Virus record (IMG/VR): IMGVR_UViG_3300031730_000005
Coordinates: 1-54,684 of that record
DNA from: a virus
DNA: 54,684 bases
Reading direction: 5' to 3' (one strand)
The notes below the pieces were generated by a model. The model had not been told where the DNA came from. It saw only the letters and a program-made list of their open reading frames with translations, and did not search any database. Position numbers and translations under genes: made by a program. Of the stretch, positions 33,357 through 40,850 are shown one piece after another. Each line of letters starts with the position of its first letter. The first letter of the stretch is position 1.

Positions 33357-33598
33357 GTCGGCCCCTTTGGCTGCTGAACGAATGTCACTGAATTAACCTC
33401 TCCGTCAGCCTTTTTCCACATCACTAGTATAGTTCCGTCGCGTTCAAGATCGAGCCAGAATGCGTCGCCATTGGGCGATCTAAAATCCAACCCGAGAGAC
33501 GAGTAATCTTCACAAAATGCCCATTCTCCGCCCGGATCAGTTTCCGTTTTTTCGAAATAATCCATTGCTTCGTTGAGAACTTTGACTGCTTCTGTCAC
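33353..33598 (-). CDS. small acidic protein of the accessory block, 81 aa
   Basis: Starts MTEAVKVLNEAMDYFEKTE and ends in a beta region (FWLDLERDGTILVMWKKAD). No family is recognised. It is coupled at both ends: ATGA with the DUF1330 gene upstream and ATGA with the radical SAM gene downstream, so it is expressed with the accessory enzymes; it could be a carrier, chaperone or partner for the radical SAM enzyme. Confidence 0.55.
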   Translation of the reverse strand: MTEAVKVLNEAMDYFEKTETDPGGEWAFCEDYSSLGLDFRSPNGDAFWLDLERDGTILVMWKKADGEVNSVTFVQQPKGPT

Positions 33599-33936
33599 GA
33601 TTTCCTAACTGAGGCCAATTCCCCCGGCTGATCCGGAGGCTGCGGGCCGTCGTATCCCTCTTGGATATATATATCAGATTCTGCAATTCCCCACCGGATT
33701 GCCAACGCTTCCTGATATTCTGGCGAGTTATAGCACGCCAATGCTTGATCAACGCTTTCGAATTCGAGAATGACGTTGCGGGATCTGTTCTTGCCCTCGA
33801 GCGTGATGAACGGCCCGCCACGGGTCAAAAACTTTGCCCCGTACTTGGCGAATGCCACCGCATTCGCTTTCACGTATTCCTTATATTTATCGGCGTCCTG
33901 AACGTCCAAGCGCGCGACCCAGTATCCCTTAGGCAT
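33595..33936 (-). CDS. DUF1330-like (ferredoxin-fold) protein
   Basis: 113 residues. KGYWVARLDVQDADKYKEYVKAN, FLTRGGPFITLEGKNRSRN and VILEFESVDQALACYNSPEYQEA are the standard DUF1330 segments, a small dimeric alpha-beta barrel fold seen in bacteria. Activity of this family is not established. The C-terminal IYIQEGYDGPQPPDQ is an extension. It overlaps the cupin end and the 81-residue gene, both within the accessory block. Confidence 0.75.
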   Translation of the reverse strand: MPKGYWVARLDVQDADKYKEYVKANAVAFAKYGAKFLTRGGPFITLEGKNRSRNVILEFESVDQALACYNSPEYQEALAIRWGIAESDIYIQEGYDGPQPPDQPGELASVRKS

Positions 33937-34513
33937 CTACCGGCTTCCTTATGCTTATGCCGCTATGATTGATCGAGATGTCATGGCCGAACCTATGAAT
34001 AGTCTCGTCCTCTCCGACACGTCCGTAGCCGTACTGCTCCAGGTTCTCCCTGACGATGTAGTTCTCGCCCTCGTAACCGATGTTAGCGCGGCCATAGGCG
34101 TCATTCGCACGGATCAGATCCAGCTTGCATGACGGGGTCTCGATCTCGATCACCTTCACGTCGGACGTTCCGTTGTTCCACAGACTATGAAACGTCTTGG
34201 GTAATAGGGTTACGGATTCCGAAGGCCTGATCAGGATATGACCACCCAACGTGATCAATGTGATTTCTCCAGTAAGAGGGAGCAGACATGCCGACTTATG
34301 CTGGTGACAGTGCAGAGACGTTGCTTTGTTCGGCGTTAGGTTCAGCATCCATACCGCATGCTTCTTGTCGTCGAATAGTTCGTATTCCCATCCCCAAGGC
34401 TTGAGAACGATACAATCGCGGTAGTCTTTGGGATGGATGCACGTATCGGCGCTAAGCTCTTTCAGCCTATCGTGAAGCAGCAATTCGTCGGCGCTGGATG
34501 GCTCAATGATCAT
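33929..34513 (-). CDS. cupin-domain protein, sugar-pathway type
   Basis: 194 residues. The cupin core is LKPWGWEYELFDDKKHAVWM, NKATSLHCHQHKSACLLPLTG (metal-type HxH and E region) and LLPKTFHSLWNNG (His), at about 40-130; this combination recalls phosphomannose-isomerase and sugar-isomerase cupins. The C-terminal part has IRANDAYGRANIGYEGENY, seen in cupins of polysaccharide loci. The start shares bases with the HNH stop (ATGA); an ATG three codons upstream is possible. A role on a nucleotide-sugar or sugar phosphate is inferred from neighbours. Confidence 0.7.
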   Translation of the reverse strand: MIIEPSSADELLLHDRLKELSADTCIHPKDYRDCIVLKPWGWEYELFDDKKHAVWMLNLTPNKATSLHCHQHKSACLLPLTGEITLITLGGHILIRPSESVTLLPKTFHSLWNNGTSDVKVIEIETPSCKLDLIRANDAYGRANIGYEGENYIVRENLEQYGYGRVGEDETIHRFGHDISINHSGISIRKPVDA

Positions 34514-35124
34514 TGATTCCATGCCCTGCCGGTTATGATATGAGAAACACGCGATTGAGAAATTCCATACCGGGAAGCTATATCGCGTTGCGTATGGCCT
34601 ATTCTTGATAATTCTTTTACTTCTAAAACATTTTCAGCAGATAATTTTGCATGATGGCTCGCTTCGCCACGAGGCTGAGAAATCCGCTTAGGTATTTTCC
34701 TCGTTCTTTCTTTCCATTCTTGGTTATTGATCCGATTGCATTCCTTGCACCGTCTACCGCTCGGATTGCTGGGAGTTGAAAAAGTGTTTTCTGGCGTAAA
34801 TTCATGCCCACGAACGCAATGTGTCTTCGCTAAATTTTGCGCCGCAACTCCAACCCCGCAGAGCACATTTTCTCTGATGGTGACGCAACGCAGATGGTCA
34901 GGATTTACGCAACACCTCACACGACAGATATGATCTATCTGAAGACCATGAGGTATTGGCCCCTTTGCGACTTCATAGGAGATGCGATGAGCCAACAGGG
35001 TTTTACCTTGATAACGAAAGCAGCCATACCCAGCAGGCATTAGACCAGTAAGCCAGAGCCAACATCCTGTGTTCGGCTCCGGTATAGATCTGCTAAGAAT
35101 GATGTCCTCCAATGGACCTTTCAT
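34510..35124 (-). CDS. HNH endonuclease with helix-turn-helix tail
   Basis: 204 residues. HNH segment: GCWLWLTGLMPAGYGCFRY, LLAHRISYEVAKGPIPHG, LQIDHICRVRCCVNPDHLR (about 20-82), with a Cys-rich knuckle after it (CVRGHEFTPEN, RCKECN). The C-terminus RIGHTQRDIASRYGISQSRV is a helix-turn-helix for DNA contact. It overlaps both neighbours by four bases (ATGA), so its insertion between the 68-residue gene and the cupin did not disturb coupling. Likely a free-standing homing gene. Confidence 0.85.
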   Translation of the reverse strand: MKGPLEDIILSRSIPEPNTGCWLWLTGLMPAGYGCFRYQGKTLLAHRISYEVAKGPIPHGLQIDHICRVRCCVNPDHLRCVTIRENVLCGVGVAAQNLAKTHCVRGHEFTPENTFSTPSNPSGRRCKECNRINNQEWKERTRKIPKRISQPRGEASHHAKLSAENVLEVKELSRIGHTQRDIASRYGISQSRVSHIITGRAWNQ

Positions 35125-35327
35125 AGGCGATTCCGCTGCTCTGGGGTCATTAGGTTCCGTAATTTACTGTCGTCACCCATGATCTCCTTGAACACTTCAA
35201 TATGCAATGTACCACCGCTGTTAGCGCGCAACACCCTCTCGAACTCCAGCAGCGAGCGAGCCTGAACATCTCCGGAAATTCCAGATCCGAAACGAACGAC
35301 AACATGCAACGGCGCTAGTTCTTTCAT
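35121..35327 (-). CDS. small conserved-type protein, 68 aa
   Basis: Pattern PLHVVVRFGSGISGDVQARS, LLEFERVLR, HIEVFKEIMGDDSKLRNLMT; it looks like a compact alpha-beta protein of a conserved kind, but the function is unknown. It is coupled by ATGA to the 73-residue gene upstream and to the HNH gene downstream. Confidence 0.6.
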   Translation of the reverse strand: MKELAPLHVVVRFGSGISGDVQARSLLEFERVLRANSGGTLHIEVFKEIMGDDSKLRNLMTPEQRNRL

Positions 35328-35545
35328 AGTAGTTCCTGGCTGAATGGCTCTTCTTTTTGAAAGAACCCAAGATTCCTGGCATACCTGAATTCACTAGGAT
35401 GAAACACCATCATGGCATTGACTTCAGGAATCTTTAGAAGCTCCTCTATGAGAGCGTTTGTAATAAAATAGTAATTGTTTTCCGCAGCGTAGGATCTAGC
35501 AACATCTTTTGCAGAAACTTCCATTGTTAAGTTTCCAAGTCTCAT
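35324..35545 (-). CDS. small protein of the accessory block, 73 aa
   Basis: Starts MRLGNLTMEVSAKDVARSY and contains NNYYFITNALIEELLKIPEV and YARNLGFFQKEEPFS. No family is recognised. It lies five bases after the isomerase-like gene and is coupled to the 68-residue gene. Confidence 0.55.
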   Translation of the reverse strand: MRLGNLTMEVSAKDVARSYAAENNYYFITNALIEELLKIPEVNAMMVFHPSEFRYARNLGFFQKEEPFSQELL

Positions 35546-35550
35546 AAGAA

Positions 35551-36159
35551 TTATCTCCTCTGCTTCTCAATCACTTCGTCCAGTATCGAATGCAGAATCG
35601 CAAGATGCGCGATCTCAACGGAACCATACTGGTTTGAGGGAACATAGAAATTCACTTGGCCTTTTGTCCTCAGGAAATTGCCGACGCCAAATCCGGACAG
35701 CGTAATGACGTTCATCATCTTGGCCTTGGCCGCGTCGACCGCTCGCAAAATGTCATCGCTCATGCCGGAGCTGGAGATAGCGAACAGCACATCGCCTAGC
35801 TGACCATGGCGCTCGATAACCTCTGAATAGATATGGTCAAATCCGTAGTCGTTTCCGTAGCAGCTCATGAGCGCGGAATCAGGTGGGCCGAAGGTGGTAA
35901 AGCCGCCGTTTTTCTGCCAGTCACAGGCCATATGAGAAGCGATAGCCGCCGATCCACCGTTCCCTATGAAGAACAGCCGCGCTTTCTGTAGACCATACTG
36001 CGTCACGAGGTCGTATGCCGCTTGGTAGCCGTTATCTTCCACCTGGATATTATCCAGTGCGGAGACAAGATCTACAAATCGTGGGGAGTGGCTCTCTAGA
36101 TATGGGAGAGGGGCATAACTACTCACAAGTCCGTAGCCGTATCGCTTTCCTCCGATCAT
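35551..36159 (-). CDS. SIS-domain phosphoheptose isomerase-like protein (GmhA-type)
   Basis: 202 residues. The phosphosugar-binding loop FFIGNGGSAAIASHMACDW (about 63-81), then CYGNDYGFDHIYSEVI and VLFAISSSGMSDDILRAV form a SIS fold of GmhA/DiaA type. GmhA converts sedoheptulose 7-phosphate to a heptose phosphate, the first step of ADP/GDP-heptose synthesis. The next gene upstream is an HldE-like fusion, the next enzymes of that pathway, which supports the assignment. ATGA overlap sets the start. Confidence 0.7.
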   Translation of the reverse strand: MIGGKRYGYGLVSSYAPLPYLESHSPRFVDLVSALDNIQVEDNGYQAAYDLVTQYGLQKARLFFIGNGGSAAIASHMACDWQKNGGFTTFGPPDSALMSCYGNDYGFDHIYSEVIERHGQLGDVLFAISSSGMSDDILRAVDAAKAKMMNVITLSGFGVGNFLRTKGQVNFYVPSNQYGSVEIAHLAILHSILDEVIEKQRR

Positions 36160-37553
36160 GCCAGCAACGCCTCCAACGTCTGCAAAATCTCGTCTCGCCC
36201 GACATGGCGCTTGTGACCTAGAATCGAAACCTTGATCGCGCCGACGATGTTTCCCACCAGCGCTGCGCATGCCATGTCCAGACCAGCGGCGACCAAGGGT
36301 GCGGTTACGGCCATCACTGCGTCTCCTGCGCCCATGGTGTCGATACCGCCTTGGGCGAGCGCTGGTGAATGCTCTTGCTGCACTCCTAATTTTGGTGAAC
36401 CTTGATAGTGGTATGACCCAAAACGTCCATGCGTAATTAAAAACTTCTCACACTCTATTTTTGTACTCAGCAAGGCTGCGATATGAGGAATACCTGATCT
36501 CTGCATCCCAGCCGCAAGCCTTGCCTCTGGATCGTCAATGCAGACGTAATCGGCTCTCGGATACTTCGTCACGAGATTGAACCCGTAATTTCCTGCGTTG
36601 GTCTGGCAATTGACCGCAAGGAACTTCGAATCCTTCAACAGATAGCGCTCTATGGTGCCAAGCAAGCCATGACCGAAGTCGTTGACGACAACGACATCAG
36701 CCGTCGCAACCGCATCTTGCAGTTTATCGCGGAATATGGCGCGGCTGTCCTCGGTCATTTCGATCTCACGCGCCGAGTAGACATCGAATAGCTTGCGGTT
36801 AAAGTCGGAGTCGACATACCGGGTCTTGGAAATTCCCGTGCTCCGGGGATGGCTCAGATAGTCTACGTTCTTCCATTCACCATGCTTCATCGCAGCCAGG
36901 ATACCGCCCTCAAAGGCATCCGCTCCGGTCTCAACCGTAGCCAGCATCATCTCCTTTGATGCCTTCCCAAGCCCTTGCACGTAGCGGTATACGTCGAGAA
37001 TGATCTCACCGACGAACAGGACTTTCTTCTTGTCAGCCGATTCGAACGCCTCAAGGATTTTATCCCGAGCGCCAAGGTTCTTCATGAAGTCCAGGTATTC
37101 GCAGACCTCGGCCGGGAACGTCTCGTTTTTCAGAAGCCGGGAAGAGGACCACTTGCGGCTACCCGTGATCTTCATCTGTCCGCCCACCTCCGCAATGGCC
37201 TCCCGTTCCTTGGCAAAGTCTGCATTGGTCGAGGCGACATAATCCACGCCCTTGACGTAGAACGCAGGCCTGAGCCTCCGAATGAGATCCCAGGCACCTT
37301 CCTCATCGTTGATGATCACCTCGTCGACGCATCCCAGCGAACAAATGGCCTCGGCGCGCTGCTCGGCGCTGAAATGAGGGCGGCCAATGCCCTTCTTGAC
37401 GTGGCGATCGGAGGACACCGACACGATCAGGTAGTCGCCGAACTTGGCCGCCTCCTGCAAATGGCGGATGTGGCCGAGGTGCAGCAGGTCAAAAACGCCG
37501 TGACATAGCACAACGGTTCGATCTCCGGATATCGCTACCGCCGTGCTTTCCAT
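36156..37553 (-). CDS. nucleotidyltransferase-sugar kinase fusion (HldE-like, domains reversed)
   Basis: 465 residues. N-terminal cytidylyltransferase-like domain: CHGVFDLLHLGHIRHLQEA with the HxGH at 25-28, GIGRPHFSAEQRAEAI, and PAFYVKGVDY near 97-105. From about 176 a PfkB-type kinase: VLFVGEIILDVYRYV and the catalytic GIDTMGAGD at 403-411. E. coli HldE has kinase first and transferase last; here the order is reversed. The expected activities are phosphorylation of a heptose phosphate and transfer of a nucleotide to it. Start: ATG with AGG seven bases upstream, sharing bases with the previous stop (TGATG). Confidence 0.75.
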   Translation of the reverse strand: MESTAVAISGDRTVVLCHGVFDLLHLGHIRHLQEAAKFGDYLIVSVSSDRHVKKGIGRPHFSAEQRAEAICSLGCVDEVIINDEEGAWDLIRRLRPAFYVKGVDYVASTNADFAKEREAIAEVGGQMKITGSRKWSSSRLLKNETFPAEVCEYLDFMKNLGARDKILEAFESADKKKVLFVGEIILDVYRYVQGLGKASKEMMLATVETGADAFEGGILAAMKHGEWKNVDYLSHPRSTGISKTRYVDSDFNRKLFDVYSAREIEMTEDSRAIFRDKLQDAVATADVVVVNDFGHGLLGTIERYLLKDSKFLAVNCQTNAGNYGFNLVTKYPRADYVCIDDPEARLAAGMQRSGIPHIAALLSTKIECEKFLITHGRFGSYHYQGSPKLGVQQEHSPALAQGGIDTMGAGDAVMAVTAPLVAAGLDMACAALVGNIVGAIKVSILGHKRHVGRDEILQTLEALLA

Positions 37554-38467
37554 CACGCCACCTTTGACTGATCAGGCAGCAGGAACCGTCGAAACATCTG
37601 TTGCTCGCTTTCCGGCATGCCGTAGTCCTCGAGCAAGCGCGGGATCATCGCAATGGCCCGCTGCTTCACCCGGTTATAGCGCTCGTCCGGCTTAAGGTTG
37701 CCGGCCCATTGAGACAATTGGGCGTTCTGCTGGCGAACATTATGGTTGATCATTCGCGATCTCGAATCGATCATCGGAAACCCGGCAATCAGCAAATCCT
37801 TTTGCCAAGCCGGACACTCAAACTCAGGATCATTAAGGATGCTCAAAGCCTGCTGCCGGCGCATCAAATAGGCCGCGTCAAACCATGTAGCCCACCAGCC
37901 AGGTTCGCGCATTTCCATCGTAACGCCGGGCCTGGATTGATCCGTTCTGATGTTGGCGAACGAAATGCGTCCAATCATCTTGGCAAGATCGTCCGTCCAA
38001 TGATCGCAGAACCAATACGGGAAATATGCCGGGAGAAGGAAGTCAAGCTTCTGTACGTATTTGGCTGTCGCCGCATAGGTGCACGAAAAGCTCATGTTGG
38101 CCAGATGGCCAAACACAGCGCCTATCCCATCGGGGAAACGTGCCGCGGCATCCAGAATCTTCTGGTCATACCCCGGAGTGGTGTAAGGATCATCATCCGC
38201 ATGATAGGCGTAGACATCGGCTGTAACTGCTGCGATGCGATTCCACTTGGCAGCTACAGTATCCTCTCGCGGCGCAATATTGACAATAATATTGCCTAAC
38301 GACGCGAGGCTATGACCCGTAATAACATCGATGGTCGGTAGATCGTCATCGTCAACCTGAACGTAGAGAACCGTGTCCCTGTTCGTCCAGTTCGACGAGG
38401 AAATTTTCAGGGCCTCAATAAGGCGATCTGGCCTGCCACGAGTAGCTAGGGATATTGCGAGTTTCAA
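37553..38467 (-). CDS. glycosyltransferase-like protein, GT-A fold
   Basis: 304 residues, TTG start (AAGAG just upstream). KLAISLATRGRPDRLIEAL followed by LYVQVDDDDLPTID (DDD at about 39-42) and YAYHADDDPYTTPGYDQ are typical of GT-A enzymes that bind nucleotide-sugars through Mg2+. GAVFGHLANMSFSC and WFDAAYLMRRQQAL lie in the acceptor half. It opens the accessory block and is coupled to the HldE-like gene, so its donor may be the sugar made there. Confidence 0.65.
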   Translation of the reverse strand: MKLAISLATRGRPDRLIEALKISSSNWTNRDTVLYVQVDDDDLPTIDVITGHSLASLGNIIVNIAPREDTVAAKWNRIAAVTADVYAYHADDDPYTTPGYDQKILDAAARFPDGIGAVFGHLANMSFSCTYAATAKYVQKLDFLLPAYFPYWFCDHWTDDLAKMIGRISFANIRTDQSRPGVTMEMREPGWWATWFDAAYLMRRQQALSILNDPEFECPAWQKDLLIAGFPMIDSRSRMINHNVRQQNAQLSQWAGNLKPDERYNRVKQRAIAMIPRLLEDYGMPESEQQMFRRFLLPDQSKVA

Positions 38468-38509
38468 GCGCGTGCTCTTTCTTTGGCGCGGCGTGCGGCC
38501 AATGTTCTA

Positions 38510-39235
38510 TTATTCGCCGTCCGTCTGGTAGCTGCCTGCTTGATGATTGATGTTCAGAACATCCAAGCTCTTGTCGATCTGCATTCGTATGCCGCCGCCA
38601 GTGCCCCTATACTTGCCTTCCATCTCGAAGCCTTCGCCGAGCCCCTTCTTGACGCCGGACAGCTTCAGGCTCTCATTACGGTCAGATATGAGCTGGCGCG
38701 CGTTTCGGATATCTTCCTGCTGCGCCTCTTTAGTAAGTTCCTCCGGCCGCTCCATCAGGAGCTGCTGTCCTCTGACGATGTTGCCCTTGCTACCCTTCGG
38801 AACCAGCGTTCCCGCGTAGCGCTCGGCTGGGACGGGTCTCCAGCCGTTCTGATGCATCATGTGGTTTTGGTCGAGGATGATGTCAGAGTTTCCAGCGATG
38901 CTCACAGCGTTCCATTGATACGTCCAGCCATTCGGAATCATGTTCTTAGGGATATCAAAGATATCGCCAACATGCGTTCGGGTACGCGACAGCACCTCAC
39001 CATCGCGTCCCGTGACCTCAATGCGCCCGTTCGATCGGGTGCGGATTTCACCATGCGGCGTTGCGGTGCGCGCCGCGGCAACCGGCGCATCGTCCTCATA
39101 AATCGGAGCCTTCTTGACCTTGCGTGTGATGGGATCGGGAAACTTGGCTGCGCGAGCGGCGCGGGCTTCCTTGCTGCGGCCGTCAACCTTGGTTTCGGAA
39201 GACTTGACGATCTCAAGTTCGGTTTCATCGTTCAT
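38510..39235 (-). CDS. conserved phage protein of the portal-scaffold block, 241 aa
   Basis: Charged, basic N-terminus (SKEARAARAAKFPDP), then a conserved-looking core: HVGDIFDIPKNMIPNGWTYQ, LDQNHMMHQNGWRPVPAERY and LVPKGSKGNIVRGQQLLMER. I do not recognise a named family. It follows the small scaffold-linked gene by an ATGA overlap and precedes the accessory block by 42 bases. A head-morphogenesis role is inferred from position. Confidence 0.6.
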   Translation of the reverse strand: MNDETELEIVKSSETKVDGRSKEARAARAAKFPDPITRKVKKAPIYEDDAPVAAARTATPHGEIRTRSNGRIEVTGRDGEVLSRTRTHVGDIFDIPKNMIPNGWTYQWNAVSIAGNSDIILDQNHMMHQNGWRPVPAERYAGTLVPKGSKGNIVRGQQLLMERPEELTKEAQQEDIRNARQLISDRNESLKLSGVKKGLGEGFEMEGKYRGTGGGIRMQIDKSLDVLNINHQAGSYQTDGE

Positions 39236-39597
39236 GTATTTTCTCCGAAAATTCTGTCAATGAGGCGATTGAACCAAGAACGATGAGGACGACCCTCTAT
39301 TGGAATATCGCAGGTTCGCACAATGTCACGCCAGTTATCTCCGATTGGAGGGTTCACGATTGGCGGAAGAACTGGTGCAGCTTCAAATACAGGCAGAGGC
39401 CGACTGACGATCTTCTGCGCTATCTCACGGTCGCCGATCGGGACCATGTATTTCTTGCCAGAGCCCATCTGCATGCTCACGTCGCCAGAGAACTCGGCGC
39501 CGTATTTCTTGCCCCAGTTCTCGACGTTCTCATAAGCCTTGCGCACGCGCTCGGCTTCTTCGTCCGGATCGGATGGATTGCCTCGACGATCATTCAT
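39232..39597 (-). CDS. small protein of the scaffold block, 121 aa
   Basis: Acidic helical N-terminus (DEEAERVRKAYENVENWG), a KYMVPIGDREIAQ segment, a proline-rich middle and a basic tail (HRSWFNRLIDRIFGEN). GAGG lies nine bases before the ATG; an ATG five codons upstream overlaps the scaffold gene end. Function unknown; likely head-related by position. Confidence 0.55.
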   Translation of the reverse strand: MNDRRGNPSDPDEEAERVRKAYENVENWGKKYGAEFSGDVSMQMGSGKKYMVPIGDREIAQKIVSRPLPVFEAAPVLPPIVNPPIGDNWRDIVRTCDIPIEGRPHRSWFNRLIDRIFGENT

Positions 39598-39608
39598 AGA
39601 AGCATTCC

Positions 39609-40574
39609 TCATTCGGTAAGGCTTTTGTCGTATTGTCCTGAACGCTGCAAAGAGAGTTTTCGTCTTGCGAACTCGGCCAATCCGACTGGATCGCCTTTCT
39701 TGAACTTCCCGTTTGGATCTGTGTGATTCCAGACGATGGTTCCATCTTGGGCCGCCGCTGCTTCGCGCTGGGTTAGTAAAACCGTAGTCCCCCCGCTGCT
39801 GCCGTTGCTCGAAACCGCAGCACCAGGCGCCACCGGAGGGGCCGCAGCGCGCTTTGGCGCGATCTGTGCGGCTTCGGTTGGATCGGGCACCTTCTTGCCT
39901 ATACCCAAATACTCCTCGACCCGCGCGAAATATTCCGGCGTGTCTGGGATCAGGTCTTCGGCCTGCGCGACCGCATCGGCAGCCGTGAGCTTCTTCAGCC
40001 CCTTTTCGCTGCGGACGTATTCGGGATGCGCCCTCACCCATGCGGCCGTGGGCGGGGTTCGGTTGGCTGCGAAGATTTCGACCGGGTCGGTTGAGGTGGG
40101 CTCTTCCCGTTTGGGGGGGACTTTGGCTCGCGCCTCCATGTCGGACTTGGCTTCGTCGAGCCGCATTTCCGTGGCACGCGCTTTACTAAGGCGGTCTTGC
40201 GCTTCGATTTCCGCGTCAATGTCACCCGCTGATTTGGCCGTCCTGATGTCCTGCTTGGCGCGCTCAGCATCTTCCTGGGCCGAGCTGAGCGCCGTCGTGA
40301 TCGTGTCGAGACGACTGGAGGAGACGCGCTTGTTCGCCGCGTCCGCTTCCTTTCGGTGCCGATCAGCATCCTGCTCAGCCTTGATTCGGCGCTGCTCCTG
40401 ATCGGCCGCGCGGGTCTCGAGCTCCTTGTATTGCGCCATCAGATCCTGAACGGCGGGATCTGGCTTAACCTCGATCTTTGGTTCCGTCTTCGGCTCAGTC
40501 TTGACGACAGTCGCGCCCTCGACGTTGGCGACCTCGTCCGGGATGATGTTGATTGCAATTTCGTCGTCAGACAT
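39609..40574 (-). CDS. scaffolding-protein candidate
   Basis: 321 residues. Acidic start (MSDDEIAINIIPDEVANVEG), a long charged coiled coil from about 45 to 160 (LMAQYKELETRAADQEQRRI), a Pro/Ala-rich linker, and a basic, more ordered C-terminus (IVWNHTDPNGKFKKGDPVGL). This acidic-coil-basic order is typical of phage scaffolding proteins, whose C-terminus binds the capsid. Unusually, about 13 kb (the accessory block) separates it from the capsid gene. Confidence 0.6.
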   Translation of the reverse strand: MSDDEIAINIIPDEVANVEGATVVKTEPKTEPKIEVKPDPAVQDLMAQYKELETRAADQEQRRIKAEQDADRHRKEADAANKRVSSSRLDTITTALSSAQEDAERAKQDIRTAKSAGDIDAEIEAQDRLSKARATEMRLDEAKSDMEARAKVPPKREEPTSTDPVEIFAANRTPPTAAWVRAHPEYVRSEKGLKKLTAADAVAQAEDLIPDTPEYFARVEEYLGIGKKVPDPTEAAQIAPKRAAAPPVAPGAAVSSNGSSGGTTVLLTQREAAAAQDGTIVWNHTDPNGKFKKGDPVGLAEFARRKLSLQRSGQYDKSLTE

Positions 40575-40842
40575 GGGAGGCCTCTGCCTGAGTGATTGGC
40601 GCGGTCTGGGCCGCCGCGCGCATCTTCAGTATCCGGGTGCGAGCTCGGTTGATCCGGCTCTTGATGGTGCCCATCTTGGCGCCGGTGATGTCGGCGATGG
40701 CGCCATAGTTCAGGCCGTCGTTGGTGGCCAGCTCGAGTATTTCGCGCGCATTCTCCGACAGTTTGCGCAAGTGCTTCTCATCGGAGGGATAGAGTTCAAA
40801 ATCCTTGGCCGGGTGATTCTTCGGATGATTGATGACGCTCAT
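40567..40842 (-). CDS. sigma-70 region 4-like helix-turn-helix protein
   Basis: 91 residues. The core ENAREILELATNDGLNYGAI followed by ADITGAKMGTIKSRINRAR and TRILKM is a sigma region 4 / ECF-type HTH that binds -35 DNA. Region 2 is absent, so it cannot act as a full sigma factor; it may modulate host polymerase or bind DNA alone. GAGG lies eight bases before the ATG. It lies between the GroES-like and scaffold genes. Confidence 0.65.
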   Translation of the reverse strand: MSVINHPKNHPAKDFELYPSDEKHLRKLSENAREILELATNDGLNYGAIADITGAKMGTIKSRINRARTRILKMRAAAQTAPITQAEASHV

Positions 40843-40850
40843 GACTGGCC

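Noticed and set aside
34505-35130. Direct repeat flanking the HNH gene at 34510 (GGAATC..ATGA..CATTG)
   Set aside because: Only short matches with gaps of different length; too weak beside the repeats at 14 and 27 kb.
39736-40401. 221-codon plus-strand frame, Ser/Ala-rich
   Set aside because: Antisense to the scaffold coiled coil; low-complexity shadow.
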